From Bacteroidia bacterium (lineage in GTDB: Bacteria > Bacteroidota > Bacteroidia > AKYH767-A > OLB10), in contig JAGOJO010000018.1 in the NCBI GenBank assembly GCA_017995075.1, forward strand, positions 1 to 38,182: a stretch of 38,182 bases of DNA, in the 5' to 3' direction. A program made the position numbers and the translations under genes. The notes under the pieces were generated by a model. The model saw nothing but the letters and a program-made list of their open reading frames with translations. It searched no databases and was not told the origin of the DNA. Positions 16,901-25,971 of this stretch are shown here, piece by piece; positions within the stretch are counted from its first letter, which is position 1; each line of letters opens with the position of its first letter.

Positions 16901-18013
16901 AACAATGGCTGCAGCATTACAGACACATTAATCGCCGACGTACTAACCAATCCAAATGCCGACTTCATTACCGATTCTGTATGTTCAGGACAAACAATGA
17001 ATTTATTTGATTCCAGTATATCTCCCGACGACCCGATAACAGCCTGGAAATGGACATCGATATTACCGATCACTACTGCCAGTCAAAATCAAACATTCCT
17101 TACTTCAACCCCAGGGACATATTCAGTAAAACTAGTAGTAAGCACCAGTTTTGGCTGTAAAGATTCGATAACACAAAATGCAGAAGTGCTTTCATTGCCC
17201 ATCACTGATTTCACTCCAGACCCTGATTTCGGGTCTCCACCACTTATCGTAAATTTCACAAACAATTCGGACGCCGGTACATATTCCTGGGACTTCGGAG
17301 ATGGTTCAGCGATCAGCACATCAACCAATCCAACGCATACCTTTAGTGATACCGGTGAGTATGAAATAAAATTAATAACAACATCACCATATGGATGCGT
17401 TGACAGTACAACTTCCTCCATCAATGTATTACTACCTTATATTGATTTAGCTATCGAATCCAGCAGTATTGTAGAGACACCTGCAGCTTATGAGATAGTA
17501 GCAAACCTGCGAAATCTGGGTAACATCACAGTAAACAATTTCAGATTAAAAGCAAATCTGCAGGGAATGAGTCCAATAGCAGAGTTCATCAACAATGCTG
17601 CCATTGAACCAGGTCAAGCCATTGCATTAACGCTCAACACAAAGTTTCTAAAAGAGCAGTTCCAGCCGGAATTTATCTGTATTGAAATCATCCAGGTTAA
17701 TCAAGGAAGAGATTCATTGACATCCAACAACAAGAGTTGTAATACATTAGAAAACGCGGAAAACATTTTTAATATCTACCCTAACCCAACAAGTGGACAA
17801 TTCATTATCCCTATTTATATCATTAAAGACACGGACTTCGAAATTTCTATACATGACACTTATGGAAAGCTTGTCAGAAGCGAACAAACTTTAATGTTAC
17901 CATCAGGGTTTAATCAAGTAGACTTTAACATAACAGACCTGGCATCCGGAAGCTATGTACTGACTATAAAACAAGGCGAGAACAAGACATTCAAACGTAT
18001 TGTAAAAAGATAA
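13949..18013 (+). CDS. Giant T9SS PKD-repeat surface protein with inserted propeller-like repeats
   Basis: This protein of about 1354 residues is chosen to start at the ATG whose product opens with a good signal peptide ('MNRLYTVLLILLPLL...SLSAQ'); a longer in-frame start at 13874 lacks one. A PKD-type strand set begins at about residue 25 ('NTSTGSNLKYEWDF') and is closed only at about 375 ('NPSVSFNDPGKYYYSLTI'). In between are six repeats of about 50 residues, five with an 'FGTS/FGAS/LGTS' motif, suggesting a beta-propeller. About nine PKD domains follow (for example 'WDFGDGQTD', 'WSFGDTNTSS', 'WDFGDGSAIS'), each ending near 'GC-D-T/S-I'. Then come a CARDB-like beta domain (about 1125-1230) and a type A T9SS sorting domain ('FNIYPNPTSG...FKRIVKR'). 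It is probably an adhesin or matrix protein; the ligand is unknown. Confidence 0.88.
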   Translation: MNRLYTVLLILLPLLISRSLSAQCPSPMFNAPDSACKGSPVLFTNTSTGSNLKYEWDFNANDLSFVPAGGLIGTYATDLSSTTGMDFLKEGSNYIAICLKASAGLERLEFGTSLNNAPVITNFGDLGGTITGPNFDLKLYKEDDQYYGLFYNAFGQMTRLSFGTSLMNTPTASPVTIPGGLFQTAYNMDLAKMGNDVVAVIANISGGYVSVINFGASITNNTPNCYNIPVPGSNPITTALVNDCGHLYAFVGHVSASPFSIIDFGTAITQTPVQILNFTNPTNFAYRKIHVIKEGTRFMLIGNTYAGDLLHTFDLGTSPNNVNPVWVNHGSIGAFASGVWAFALRNIDSEISGISCNNTSAELYWFKFPQTGNINPTYSTLSNPSVSFNDPGKYYYSLTITDTVTGNSTSLSDSIIINDSPTASFINTPGCSGSTTTFLSNSTGNPTQSIWDFDNGFTGTGGSASTVFNSTGNYDVSLTVINTYGCSDTLINTVTVNDRPAADFLFANNQCAGADITFTDNSTTSVGTISSQSWYFSPTDSADGFQSTFSFNSDGLYPVTLYVEASTGCSDTITKTITIIPGPIASYEVSQTCIGDVTQFNNSTTITGGLNVNYTWIFSVNDTSYIQNPSYSFPSGTPGDYPVLLTATATNGCIDTITKNIHIGTPATVYFSVDDDTICSNNSILLNDTSIIPVGETVVRRIWDFGDGQTDSILTSLSHLYTTAGTYTLTLTIQTAENCIATYSRPLIVVESPTADFNFTNECRGIEVAFTDASTSSSITNLTNWNWSFGDTNTSSLQNPLNTYSDSGSYTITLTAIDNNGCFDSIQKSIQIYPTPVVNFSYTKACTNNEIIFTDSTTINGTTITNWEWNFGNGNTSTGSAQPTNIFTLSAAYPVTLISTSAEGCKDSITRFVAVDYSPEYQINSSTACFGTPNLFSFSYTGNVISNPGYIWNFGDSSSSLQGQPNHTYSTPGQKTVIFTLTNINNGCSITDTLIADVLTNPNADFITDSVCSGQTMNLFDSSISPDDPITAWKWTSILPITTASQNQTFLTSTPGTYSVKLVVSTSFGCKDSITQNAEVLSLPITDFTPDPDFGSPPLIVNFTNNSDAGTYSWDFGDGSAISTSTNPTHTFSDTGEYEIKLITTSPYGCVDSTTSSINVLLPYIDLAIESSSIVETPAAYEIVANLRNLGNITVNNFRLKANLQGMSPIAEFINNAAIEPGQAIALTLNTKFLKEQFQPEFICIEIIQVNQGRDSLTSNNKSCNTLENAENIFNIYPNPTSGQFIIPIYIIKDTDFEISIHDTYGKLVRSEQTLMLPSGFNQVDFNITDLASGSYVLTIKQGENKTFKRIVKR

Positions 18014-18042
18014 ATACAGGAAAGGCAAACAACAGTTTAAAA

Positions 18043-18903
18043 TCAAACTGGCCTGGCTATAATATCAAAATGGCTATCAGGTCCGGTCAAAACCTCTCCT
18101 CCTCCGCAACGTTGAATGAGATAACCGGCATTCTTTAAGAGACCTATTACTTCAGCCGCAGAAGCATTCTGCCGACTCAAATTATGATTATTAATTTCAA
18201 CATATAAAACCGGACGTAATTTCTCCAATACTACAGTTGCTCCTTTTAATACATTTAATTCAAAGCCTTCTACATCAACTTTAACAAAGTCAAGTTTTTC
18301 TACTTTATTGGCAAAACAATACTCATCCAATGTCATGGCCTCAACAGATAAAGTGGTATCTGTGGCCCCTTTTTTCATAAAAATACCACCGCTATTATTG
18401 TAAGTCGCAGGGTCAAAATACAACACCTCCCTTTTATCAGAGATTGCAATATTTTCCACTTTTAAATTGCTAAAATTATTCAAAGAAAGGTTTAAGCTGC
18501 ACTTCCTGTAAGTGTCAGGAACAGGCTCAAAACCTATTACTCTTCCGTTTCGACCGGAAATTTTCGCAAAGTTCAATGCTGTTTCACCAATATTTGAACC
18601 AACATCAAAAACTACAGCCCCATCACTTATAAGTGGATATAAATCCTCTCTGTTTTCTACATTCAAATCAAAATAGATAACCCACTCCATATATTCCGAA
18701 AGATCAAGGTTAAACCAAACTCCATTCCGTTTAACTTTACGAAAGGTCCCTGAACTATATTGATAATTCTGTGGAAGGCATTTAACAAAGAAATTATCAT
18801 AACCTTTGTTTTTTGTAAAAACAGGAAGCAGGCGATCCAAACCAACCACCTTTAAAAGGAAGCGGAAAAAATTAAATACAACCAATTTATTTGACCTTTT
18901 CAT
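18043..18903 (-). CDS. FkbM family SAM-dependent methyltransferase
   Basis: This 286-residue protein has a class I methyltransferase fold of the FkbM type. Motif I is 'VVFDVGSNIGETALNFAK' (about 98-115), followed by 'GRVIGFEPVPDTYRKC' with the acidic residue for SAM ribose binding, 'VENIAISD', and the FkbM hallmark 'LDFVKVDVEGFELNVLKGA' near residue 205-223. Members O-methylate sugars or polyketides. In this polysaccharide locus, methylation of a glycan hydroxyl is the likely role. It is the last gene of a leftward set (asnB - glycosyltransferase - fkbM) and starts 19 bases after the preceding stop. A short, weak hairpin (CAGTTT/AAACTG, 18033-18050) overlaps its end. Confidence 0.88.
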   Translation of the reverse strand: MKRSNKLVVFNFFRFLLKVVGLDRLLPVFTKNKGYDNFFVKCLPQNYQYSSGTFRKVKRNGVWFNLDLSEYMEWVIYFDLNVENREDLYPLISDGAVVFDVGSNIGETALNFAKISGRNGRVIGFEPVPDTYRKCSLNLSLNNFSNLKVENIAISDKREVLYFDPATYNNSGGIFMKKGATDTTLSVEAMTLDEYCFANKVEKLDFVKVDVEGFELNVLKGATVVLEKLRPVLYVEINNHNLSRQNASAAEVIGLLKNAGYLIQRCGGGEVLTGPDSHFDIIARPV

Positions 18904-18922
18904 CTATTTGTAATTTCAGTTA

Positions 18923-20041
18923 TCAATTCAAAGAAACACCCCATCCTTCCAGCAATGCGGAATGATTTTCTTCAATTGTATGATTTTTACGAACCCACTC
19001 TATATTTTTTCGGATTTCGTCATTTGAATAACATCTCCGGCCAGCTATTAGCTCATCCAATGTTATCGCGAGAGTTTTCGCATTTACATTCACAACTGGA
19101 CAACCACTAGCCAGATGCCCCACAAGGTTTTCTTCAATATAACATAGGACTATATTTCCACACAACAAACCTTCGAGGCTTTGCAAACCATACCAACCAA
19201 TAACCAGTTGATCTATTAAAACATCAGATTCCTTCAACAATCCAAATAAGTCATAACGAGATACGCTATACAGCTTACCAGTTCGGGTAATGTTATGCCC
19301 GGGTGTAATACAATTTAATCCATCTCCATACTTTTCCAACATTTTATCCAGAGCATCATGGATACAATTGGTGCCTTTCACTTTATTATTTGACGGAGCA
19401 TGTAGTACAGTATAAGGATCGCGATGAACTTTTTCAGGAGTTTCATCCGGCAACAAACCAACTTCTTTATAAAACTTCTCTAAATCAATCAAAACAGGAT
19501 AATATCTGGCAGAAGGAATAATCTCTAACAGATCCGGAGTAGAAACCAATATTGAATCCGCATACTTCAGACTATCCTTAATCAATTTATCTTGCCATGG
19601 CAATGTCAAAGGTGCAGACCGAGCACCATCGAGGAAAGGGACAAGGTTCGCGTCTTTCCAAAAGAGATAACCCGGATTTCGTATATCTGAACCGACAAAG
19701 TGCATTACAATACGTTTTCCAAACAAACGGTAAATATAAAACTCAATGGGACGAAGCTTACGGGTTAAAATTGTTTCGCCTGATAAAAAATGGAAAATAT
19801 CATATCGAAACAAACTGTAAATGAAAAACAAAAAAGTGTAAACATAGACATACAAAGTGCTATGCTTTCCCACTTCACACATATGGGTATAACTAGTTTT
19901 ATAGTGAGATTCAGCAAGCTTAAATTTAGTGAATGACTCAGCAGATAACTTATCAGAAAGTTTAGAATCAACAAACTTTGTATAGAGTTCAATTCTGAAT
20001 CCTATATCGACTGCAGCAAACAAAATCCTTTTCTTTCTCAT
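18923..20041 (-). CDS. GT-B fold glycosyltransferase (GT4-like)
   Basis: This 372-residue protein opens with a Rossmann-like strand 'KKRILFAAVDIG' and has 'MHFVGSDIRNPGY' in the acceptor half. The donor half shows 'YTVLHAPSNNKVKGT' and 'ESDVLIDQLVIGWYGLQSLEGLLCGN', a D-Q...G-W-Y-G...E pattern common in GT4 enzymes of bacterial polysaccharide loci. It should transfer a sugar from a nucleotide donor to a lipid-linked glycan on the cytoplasmic face; donor and acceptor are unknown. A hydrophobic stretch near 68-80 ('VYVYTFLFFIYSLF') may aid membrane association. Its ATG overlaps the stop of the upstream asnB-like gene (ATGA at 20038-20041), so the two are probably translationally coupled. Confidence 0.82.
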   Translation of the reverse strand: MRKKRILFAAVDIGFRIELYTKFVDSKLSDKLSAESFTKFKLAESHYKTSYTHMCEVGKHSTLYVYVYTFLFFIYSLFRYDIFHFLSGETILTRKLRPIEFYIYRLFGKRIVMHFVGSDIRNPGYLFWKDANLVPFLDGARSAPLTLPWQDKLIKDSLKYADSILVSTPDLLEIIPSARYYPVLIDLEKFYKEVGLLPDETPEKVHRDPYTVLHAPSNNKVKGTNCIHDALDKMLEKYGDGLNCITPGHNITRTGKLYSVSRYDLFGLLKESDVLIDQLVIGWYGLQSLEGLLCGNIVLCYIEENLVGHLASGCPVVNVNAKTLAITLDELIAGRRCYSNDEIRKNIEWVRKNHTIEENHSALLEGWGVSLN

Positions 20042-21843
20042 AAAAACAAATTAGCAGCTTGAATATATTCCCATGAAGAACCGGGCAAAATCCTGGTTGG
20101 GTCAATGATTTTCTTTGACGTTAATCGCTGTATGCTATCCTGATAATATTCCTCGGGAGCTGACTTATACCGGGGAGGTTCAAAACCAACTTTTTCTTTT
20201 CTCCAACATATAGGTGCCGGTAGAATATTTTTCATTGAATCCCGCAATACAAATTTTGTCCAACCATCCTTCAATTTAAAATGATCCGGAAGTGAAAACA
20301 CAAATTCAACCAATTTATAATCCAGAAATGGCAAACGAACCTCACGGCTATGAGCCATTGAATTACGGTCAGCATACCTTAAGAGATTTTGCATACCACC
20401 CTTCATAAGCGCAAAATAAAGAGCGCCATTCAGAGAATTATTATAATCCAACCTATAAGGTGTTTTTTTATACCCCGATAAAAATTCACTATTAAACTGG
20501 GCGAAGTAATCTGGCTTTGATAATACATTTTTAAACTTACGGAATGATGTACGCGCACCAGGAAACAAAGTATCAAACTTCCAACCTACACCAAGTGGAT
20601 ATTCTTTACCATACATCGTATTAAAGTGCGAGATCTGATTTTTCAGCTCCTTCCGATTATTTAGATACAACCCGCTGTAATAAGAAGAAAAATAAGGCAA
20701 GTAACCTGCCAGAATTTCATCTGCTCCCTGACCATCGAGCAAAACTGTCACATTGTGTTCCTTAGCAAGTTTCATCACCTCCCATTGAGCAACAATACTT
20801 GTACTACCAAATGGTTCTTCCTGATAATACGCTACCTCCTTCAATTTTGACTGCAATATTTCCGGAGTCAAAAAAACCTGATGGGGTTCCACTTTTGCAC
20901 CAGCCACTACCATATCAATAAAGGAGCCTTCATCACGTTCAAATCCGGTAAATCTTGCGGAGAATGTTTTTTGGACCTGACTACCGGACTTAAGCTTATC
21001 AATCAGCATCACAATACTGGAGGAGTCCAATCCACCAGAAAGACTTGAACCAACAGGAACATCTGATCTCAAACGCCTCATAATCGAAGAGCTAAAGAGA
21101 TCTGTAAAAACGTTAACGGCTTCAACAGAGCTAATATCATTTTGCTGGAACTTCCAGTCTATATCCCAATACTTTCGCTTAGATATATTTTTATTCTTAT
21201 CAATTTTCAGGAACGTAGCTGGTTCTAGTTGCTTTATCCCTTTGAAAAAAGTACCATCAGGAGATTCGTAATTCTGCTGCGTACCATAAGCAAGATACAA
21301 AAACACCATTTCTTCGTCTGGCCTTTTCTCCACTCCACCAGCCCACAAGCATTTCATTTCAGAGGCAAACAAAAATGTACTATCTGTATTCCAATAATAA
21401 AACGGTTTTTCGCCAAAACGATCTCTGGCACAAAACAACGTATCTTCAATGGAATCATAAATACAAAATGCAAACATACCATCCACTTCTTCCAACAATT
21501 TCTCCTTCTTATAATCATACAACGCCAATAAAACTTCCGTGTCTGATTTTGTTCTAAAAGAATAGCCTTTATCAACAAGCTGGCTTTTTAGTTCAAGATA
21601 ATTGTAAATCTCGCCATTAAAAACAATTGTATAGCGATCGAGGTAATGCATAGGTTGATTCGCCGAGGCATCCAAATCAATAATAGAAAGCCTTCGATGA
21701 GCAAAACCTATATGCCTATTTTTTGAAATCCAGGTTCCAAAACCATCCGGCCCACGATGAGCCATTTTATCGGACATTTGAAGCAGCCGGCTTTCGCTGA
21801 CTTGTGCAATATCTAGACTAAATATACCGGCTATACCACACAT
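20038..21843 (-). CDS. asnB: Asparagine synthase (glutamine-hydrolysing) homologue, polysaccharide locus copy 1
   Basis: This 601-residue protein has an N-terminal class II glutaminase domain: 'MCGIAGIF' with Cys2 as nucleophile after Met removal, 'HRGPDG', 'RLSIIDL' and 'NGEIYNY'. A synthetase domain follows with the PP-loop 'SLSGGLDSSSIV' near 260-271 and 'LLDGQGADEILAGY' near 368-381. Family members make asparagine from aspartate, glutamine and ATP. Homologues in surface-glycan loci are thought to amidate sugar acids or other carboxylates. It overlaps the downstream glycosyltransferase by ATGA, which links it to glycan work. It is clearly different in sequence from the second copy at 28119. 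Confidence 0.9.
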   Translation of the reverse strand: MCGIAGIFSLDIAQVSESRLLQMSDKMAHRGPDGFGTWISKNRHIGFAHRRLSIIDLDASANQPMHYLDRYTIVFNGEIYNYLELKSQLVDKGYSFRTKSDTEVLLALYDYKKEKLLEEVDGMFAFCIYDSIEDTLFCARDRFGEKPFYYWNTDSTFLFASEMKCLWAGGVEKRPDEEMVFLYLAYGTQQNYESPDGTFFKGIKQLEPATFLKIDKNKNISKRKYWDIDWKFQQNDISSVEAVNVFTDLFSSSIMRRLRSDVPVGSSLSGGLDSSSIVMLIDKLKSGSQVQKTFSARFTGFERDEGSFIDMVVAGAKVEPHQVFLTPEILQSKLKEVAYYQEEPFGSTSIVAQWEVMKLAKEHNVTVLLDGQGADEILAGYLPYFSSYYSGLYLNNRKELKNQISHFNTMYGKEYPLGVGWKFDTLFPGARTSFRKFKNVLSKPDYFAQFNSEFLSGYKKTPYRLDYNNSLNGALYFALMKGGMQNLLRYADRNSMAHSREVRLPFLDYKLVEFVFSLPDHFKLKDGWTKFVLRDSMKNILPAPICWRKEKVGFEPPRYKSAPEEYYQDSIQRLTSKKIIDPTRILPGSSWEYIQAANLFL

Positions 21844-21861
21844 AATTGGTTCCTATCGTAA

Positions 21862-21869
21862 CAAAAATA
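21862..21869 (-). promoter_or_regulatory. -7 element for the asnB-glycosyltransferase-fkbM operon
   Basis: TATTTTTG on the minus strand matches TAnnTTTG, ending 18 bases before the asnB ATG at 21843. The expected -33 TTG is not evident. Confidence 0.45.
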
Positions 21870-21929
21870 CACAAAATCAAGATATTTCCACCTACTCTTA
21901 GTCAAACTATCAAGTAACATTCCCGCTAT

Positions 21930-23021
21930 CTAACGCCGACCGCCAGAGGGGAAAATCCTGTTTAAAACATCTTTTCTCTTTCGAAGAAAATACTCCTCAA
22001 CAAGGGTTGTACTCATCACAGCCATTCCAAAAGACCCAATTAAAAACACAACAACACCGGCAAAAGTGACACCAAAATAATCGGTCACAATCATCACAAA
22101 AGGCGGGTGCCACAAATACCAATTATAGCTATAGTACGCAACAAAACGAACCGGGTACCATTTGGTAAAATCAACAAAATAAAGACCAAAAATCATTAAG
22201 AAAAATGAAAACGGTACAATTGAATGAAATATGATCTTTTGAAAGATGATTGAACCTAAACTTAAGTGAAAGTAAAGAGTCAACGCAAAAATAGCAACAC
22301 CAATTAGAAAGAGATATTTAAGCCCTGCGAAGGTTTTTAATCTTGAACCAAAATCGGTAATAATTAAATTCAACAATACACCCCAGGCCAAAGCATCAAT
22401 TCGGTTATGAGTAGCAGAATACGTATCCTTACCTGTAGTTAAAAACCAAGATGCTGCTTTCATAACAATTCCGGTCACTATCGCTCCAATCACAAAAGCA
22501 TAAACCGCATTTCGTCTATTTGACTCAGCAAACAAAAGTCTAACACTCAAGAATAACAACGGCAAAAGAATATAAAAATGTTCCTCCACACAAAGTGACC
22601 AGACGTGATCGAAACTCCAGTGCAACGGCTCACCGGTATAATTCTGATAAAAGAAAAAATATCTCAATGCATCACCGGGACCAATCAATTGATCAGGGTG
22701 ACTTTCACTATAAACCAAATAAGCAAATAAAGTTCCGAAAATGAGAAAAAAATAATAGGATGGCCAAATTTTAAATCCTCGTTGCAGAAAGAAGCGAAAA
22801 AAATTAACGCTACCCGTCTGTCTGAATTCTTTTGTAATCAGGCCACCAACCAACAATCCGGAGATCACAAAAAACAAATCCACGCCCAAATAGCCAAAAG
22901 GAAGCAGATGATTGAAATGGAACAAAACAACAACAATAATTGCCAATCCTCTGAATACATCAACCGCTGAATTTCTGCTTTCAGATTTCAGCACTTTAAT
23001 AACTTCCGGCTTACTGAACAT
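21930..23021 (-). CDS. OafA/YrhL-type membrane acyltransferase
   Basis: This is an integral-membrane acyltransferase 3 family protein of about 363 residues, expected to O-acylate a surface glycan. Family blocks are 'NSAVDVFRGLAIIVVVLFHF' at the N-terminus (R-G and the catalytic-type His in helix 1), 'GYLGVDLFFVISGLLVG', and 'DHVWSLCVEEHFYILLP' (the S-L-x-V-E-E-x-F-Y motif). About ten hydrophobic helices follow. The ATG at 23021 is preferred because it starts a normal-length N-terminus; reading further upstream reaches a GTG at 23081 that would add 20 residues. It has its own promoter and ends 86 bases before the asnB start. In context it acetylates or otherwise acylates the repeat unit. Confidence 0.87.
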   Translation of the reverse strand: MFSKPEVIKVLKSESRNSAVDVFRGLAIIVVVLFHFNHLLPFGYLGVDLFFVISGLLVGGLITKEFRQTGSVNFFRFFLQRGFKIWPSYYFFLIFGTLFAYLVYSESHPDQLIGPGDALRYFFFYQNYTGEPLHWSFDHVWSLCVEEHFYILLPLLFLSVRLLFAESNRRNAVYAFVIGAIVTGIVMKAASWFLTTGKDTYSATHNRIDALAWGVLLNLIITDFGSRLKTFAGLKYLFLIGVAIFALTLYFHLSLGSIIFQKIIFHSIVPFSFFLMIFGLYFVDFTKWYPVRFVAYYSYNWYLWHPPFVMIVTDYFGVTFAGVVVFLIGSFGMAVMSTTLVEEYFLRKRKDVLNRIFPSGGRR

Positions 23022-23100
23022 AGACTTATGTAATGGTATCAATTCTTGAATTGGAGTGCGTCTTGAATTGAAAATATACACATTAACAGTTCACGACATT

Positions 23101-23108
23101 CAAAGATA
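23101..23108 (-). promoter_or_regulatory. -7 element for the acyltransferase gene
   Basis: TATCTTTG on the minus strand matches the Bacteroidota -7 consensus exactly. It lies 19 bases upstream of the possible GTG start at 23081 and 79 bases upstream of the ATG at 23021. No well-placed TTG was found. Confidence 0.45.
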
Positions 23109-23216
23109 TAAAATTGACAATTTACTCTGGTTATTTCTACAAAATAGTTCAATCAGGAAACAGAAAATAAACCTCAAAGGGTTATTCCAGCTCAGAACTG
23201 GTAAAATCCATTGTTG

Positions 23217-24686
23217 CTATTTGGATCTGCCTATCAGCTTAAAGAACCGCCCTTCCACTAACTCAACGATTCTACTATCTGTTATCTTTAATTTCACAGC
23301 AACCAGCAAGATCAGTATCATATAAACAGGAGCAGCGACTAAAACAAAAATCAACTCATGCAACATATACATATAGACACCATATAATGCCGAAGCAAAT
23401 ACTGTCGAAATAAGTAACATTTTCAAAAGAAAAGCAACATCCACCATATCTCCAATACTGCATTTTAAAATTTTCACAGATTTCCAAATCAGAACAGCAG
23501 CATAACCAAACAGACATAATATAAAGCTAAAGGCTCCACCCAAAATTCCAAAATAAGAAATCAGAAAATAATTCAGAATCAAATTAACTACACACATTAC
23601 TACAACCACTCCAAAAATAAACTTACCATTACCACTCACAATGATAACGTCCTGATAGTCATTCACACGTATTAACAATGATAAATTGAAAATCGAAAAA
23701 ACAAGTACACTTTGCAAATATTTATCCGATAAATAAGCCGCCACCAGAGGACCAGAAAAAAACAATAAGTATACCAGAATCGGATAAATAAGAAACGCGG
23801 TAGTTGAAATCCCAATACGTTTCAAACGGACAATTTCTGATAAATTCCGATCTGCATATAACCGGGCCACTTCCGGCATTACAATCGTTGCAACGGATCC
23901 ATACAATGAGGCTACGAAGGGGACTTCTATAGCTCCAGCTCTGTAAAATGCAAATGCTGTTGTTCCAAGTATAGCAGAAATCATCATTCCATCAATATAA
24001 AACAGAGAACGCTCAATGATTGATGAAACAGCCAAGGGAGAAGCCAATCTAAAGAATTTAGCAGCCAAAGATTTGATATAGCGTCCCCCTTTTCTTAAAG
24101 CATCTGGAATTGAATAATAGAATGCAAATGCCTGAACCAAACTTGTAAGACTTAAACAAATCATTAGCAGGTGTACAGAATGAAACATTTGAATAGCAAT
24201 TAACATCAGGGCTATTCGAAGCAAATTTGAAAGTACCAAAATTGAAGTAACACTTTTCACCCTTCCAAAGTACACCAATACTGAAATAAACACTGAAACA
24301 GGAATTTGAGCAAGTAAATTTACAAGAGAAAGAAAAATAAGATCCTGCAGCAAGGGGTTATCAAAAGCCCAGCTTACCAATGGAGCCGTAAGAAACATGA
24401 CTAATGTACCGCCAATACTTAAATAGAAAATGATTTGCTTCAACGTTTTGAAAACATCTTGTTGAGAATATTCCTTTTCAGAGAAATATATATTTGCTAT
24501 CTGGTTAAGATTAAAAGCAAATATGCCTTGAATAACGGTAATCAATAATAAAACCTGCCCAAATGAACCATACTCTTCATAAGACAATGTACGTACAAGA
24601 TATGGAAGTGTCAAAAAATTAATGAGCACATTCAGCCCATTCCCAAGCGTCAATATCAATACTTTAGTTGACCGAGCATCACTCAT
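23217..24686 (-). CDS. Wzx-type polysaccharide flippase (MOP superfamily)
   Basis: This 489-residue, very hydrophobic protein has about 12-14 transmembrane helices. Its N-terminus, 'GNGLNVLINFLTLPYLVRTLSYEEYGSFGQ', is typical of polysaccharide flippases of the RfbX/PST family. These carry undecaprenyl-linked repeat units from the cytoplasmic to the periplasmic face before polymerisation. A few basic residues lie between helices, and the C-terminus ends in a short charged tail. The gene is complete and of usual length. It is preceded by a 237-base gap toward the next leftward gene and followed by 135 bases before the acyltransferase N-terminal region. Confidence 0.9.
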   Translation of the reverse strand: MSDARSTKVLILTLGNGLNVLINFLTLPYLVRTLSYEEYGSFGQVLLLITVIQGIFAFNLNQIANIYFSEKEYSQQDVFKTLKQIIFYLSIGGTLVMFLTAPLVSWAFDNPLLQDLIFLSLVNLLAQIPVSVFISVLVYFGRVKSVTSILVLSNLLRIALMLIAIQMFHSVHLLMICLSLTSLVQAFAFYYSIPDALRKGGRYIKSLAAKFFRLASPLAVSSIIERSLFYIDGMMISAILGTTAFAFYRAGAIEVPFVASLYGSVATIVMPEVARLYADRNLSEIVRLKRIGISTTAFLIYPILVYLLFFSGPLVAAYLSDKYLQSVLVFSIFNLSLLIRVNDYQDVIIVSGNGKFIFGVVVVMCVVNLILNYFLISYFGILGGAFSFILCLFGYAAVLIWKSVKILKCSIGDMVDVAFLLKMLLISTVFASALYGVYMYMLHELIFVLVAAPVYMILILLVAVKLKITDSRIVELVEGRFFKLIGRSK

Positions 24687-24766
24687 TTATCCATTCTTTT
24701 TACTGCGATAATTTTTAAAAAAAACTTATAGTTATTGATTAAACGCAGTAGCGAAAATACGAATTC

Positions 24767-24774
24767 CAAAGCTA
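24767..24774 (-). promoter_or_regulatory. Possible -7 element for the flippase gene
   Basis: TAGCTTTG on the minus strand matches TAnnTTTG and lies 80 bases before the ATG at 24686. Nothing else was recognised in the 237-base gap 24687-24923. Confidence 0.35.
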
Positions 24775-24923
24775 ACATGTGGAAGCAAACCGATTTGTTT
24801 TACCCGAACAGCCAGTAATATAAACAGAATCAAAACAACCACAAACATTTGATCCTCAAATAACTGAACAACACCAGAGTGAAAGCAAAATCAACAAAAA
24901 ATCACTGGATTCAATTTCTGAAC

Positions 24924-25787
24924 CTACGGTTTCACGTAATAGGCCTTTAAAGTAAAACCAAGTCCCGAGAGGGTCAACATTACGTTCACGACTCTTTTGG
25001 CAAAATTGAAAACTACATTTCCAGAAGCAGCAGTCCGAAGCATCTCATCTCTTGCTTTTAAATCAGTCCTTGAAACACTACCGGGTTTATCAGTAGCAAC
25101 ACGCGAAAAAGTTATTCCTGTAGTCAATAGCTTTTCTTTAATAAAGCCGACATCAGTTAAGCCTTTATTGATTGTTTTCTTCGTGAAATAGCCTAAATGC
25201 TCAGGGTATTCAATTATATTATAACGCGCTTTATACTTTCTGCGGAGATAACAATTCCAATTAGGAGTAGTAAGGTAAGTCATTCCACCATGCCGTAGCA
25301 CAGAATATATTTTGCTGAATTGTACCGAAGGATTATTTACATGCTCAATAACTTCTGAAGAAAAAACCACATCAAACTTTTCGTTATCGAAATCACCAAC
25401 ATCTAAATCACCTTGCTTCATTACAATACCCTTGCTTTCACACAATTTAACGGCATCGCTTGAAAATTCAGTACCATAAACTCTCCACCCGCGTTTTTTC
25501 GCTTCATCCAAAAACCACCCTCGACCACATCCTATATCCAGAATTGAATTGTGCTTACGATATTGCTCAAAATAATCCAACAACAAATTATATGACTTGA
25601 TAGTACTTTGATTCGGAGTACCAGTATATGAATATGTTTTATAATGTGTGATCAACTCTTCAACAGTAGGTATACGAAGCATAAAGACAAAGCTGCAATC
25701 ATTGCAAACAGCCAATTGGTGTTCCTCATACTCCGGCAATGGAGAAATATCTGAAGAATCACATAAAATACAGGCTTTATGTAGCAT
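24924..25787 (-). CDS. Zinc-ribbon SAM-dependent methyltransferase
   Basis: This 287-residue protein has an N-terminal four-cysteine knuckle (Cys6, Cys9, Cys28, Cys31 in 'CILC' and 'CNDC'). A class I methyltransferase domain follows: 'SILDIGCGRGWFLDEAKKRGWRVYGTEFS' gives motif I and the acidic motif II, and 'FDVVFSSEVIEHVNNP' gives motif IV. 'TYLTTPNWNCYLRR' follows. Such two-part enzymes occur in sugar and O-antigen gene clusters, some acting as sugar C- or O-methyltransferases. The C-terminus ends in a moderately hydrophobic stretch. Donor is surely SAM; the substrate is unknown, with glycan modification inferred from context. It is divergent from the glycosyltransferase at 26047. Confidence 0.85.
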   Translation of the reverse strand: MLHKACILCDSSDISPLPEYEEHQLAVCNDCSFVFMLRIPTVEELITHYKTYSYTGTPNQSTIKSYNLLLDYFEQYRKHNSILDIGCGRGWFLDEAKKRGWRVYGTEFSSDAVKLCESKGIVMKQGDLDVGDFDNEKFDVVFSSEVIEHVNNPSVQFSKIYSVLRHGGMTYLTTPNWNCYLRRKYKARYNIIEYPEHLGYFTKKTINKGLTDVGFIKEKLLTTGITFSRVATDKPGSVSRTDLKARDEMLRTAASGNVVFNFAKRVVNVMLTLSGLGFTLKAYYVKP

Positions 25788-25971
25788 TGGAGGGGCAACT
25801 TTACTTTTGAGTTGAACAGGCGAATATATTGAATTCAGAAAAGCAACAGGCCTAACTAACCATTCATATAGGAATCATCAGATAAAATCATTCAACCCTA
25901 TTCCTTTCAGTACTTTACTAAACTATGTTTAACCGCTGAATATCAAACATATATAAAATTTTAAAAATAGC

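Noticed and set aside
13949..18013. Tandem DNA repeats or a CRISPR-like array
   Set aside because: The periodicity comes from PKD and propeller-like protein repeats; the nucleotide sequences have diverged and there are no identical repeats or spacers.
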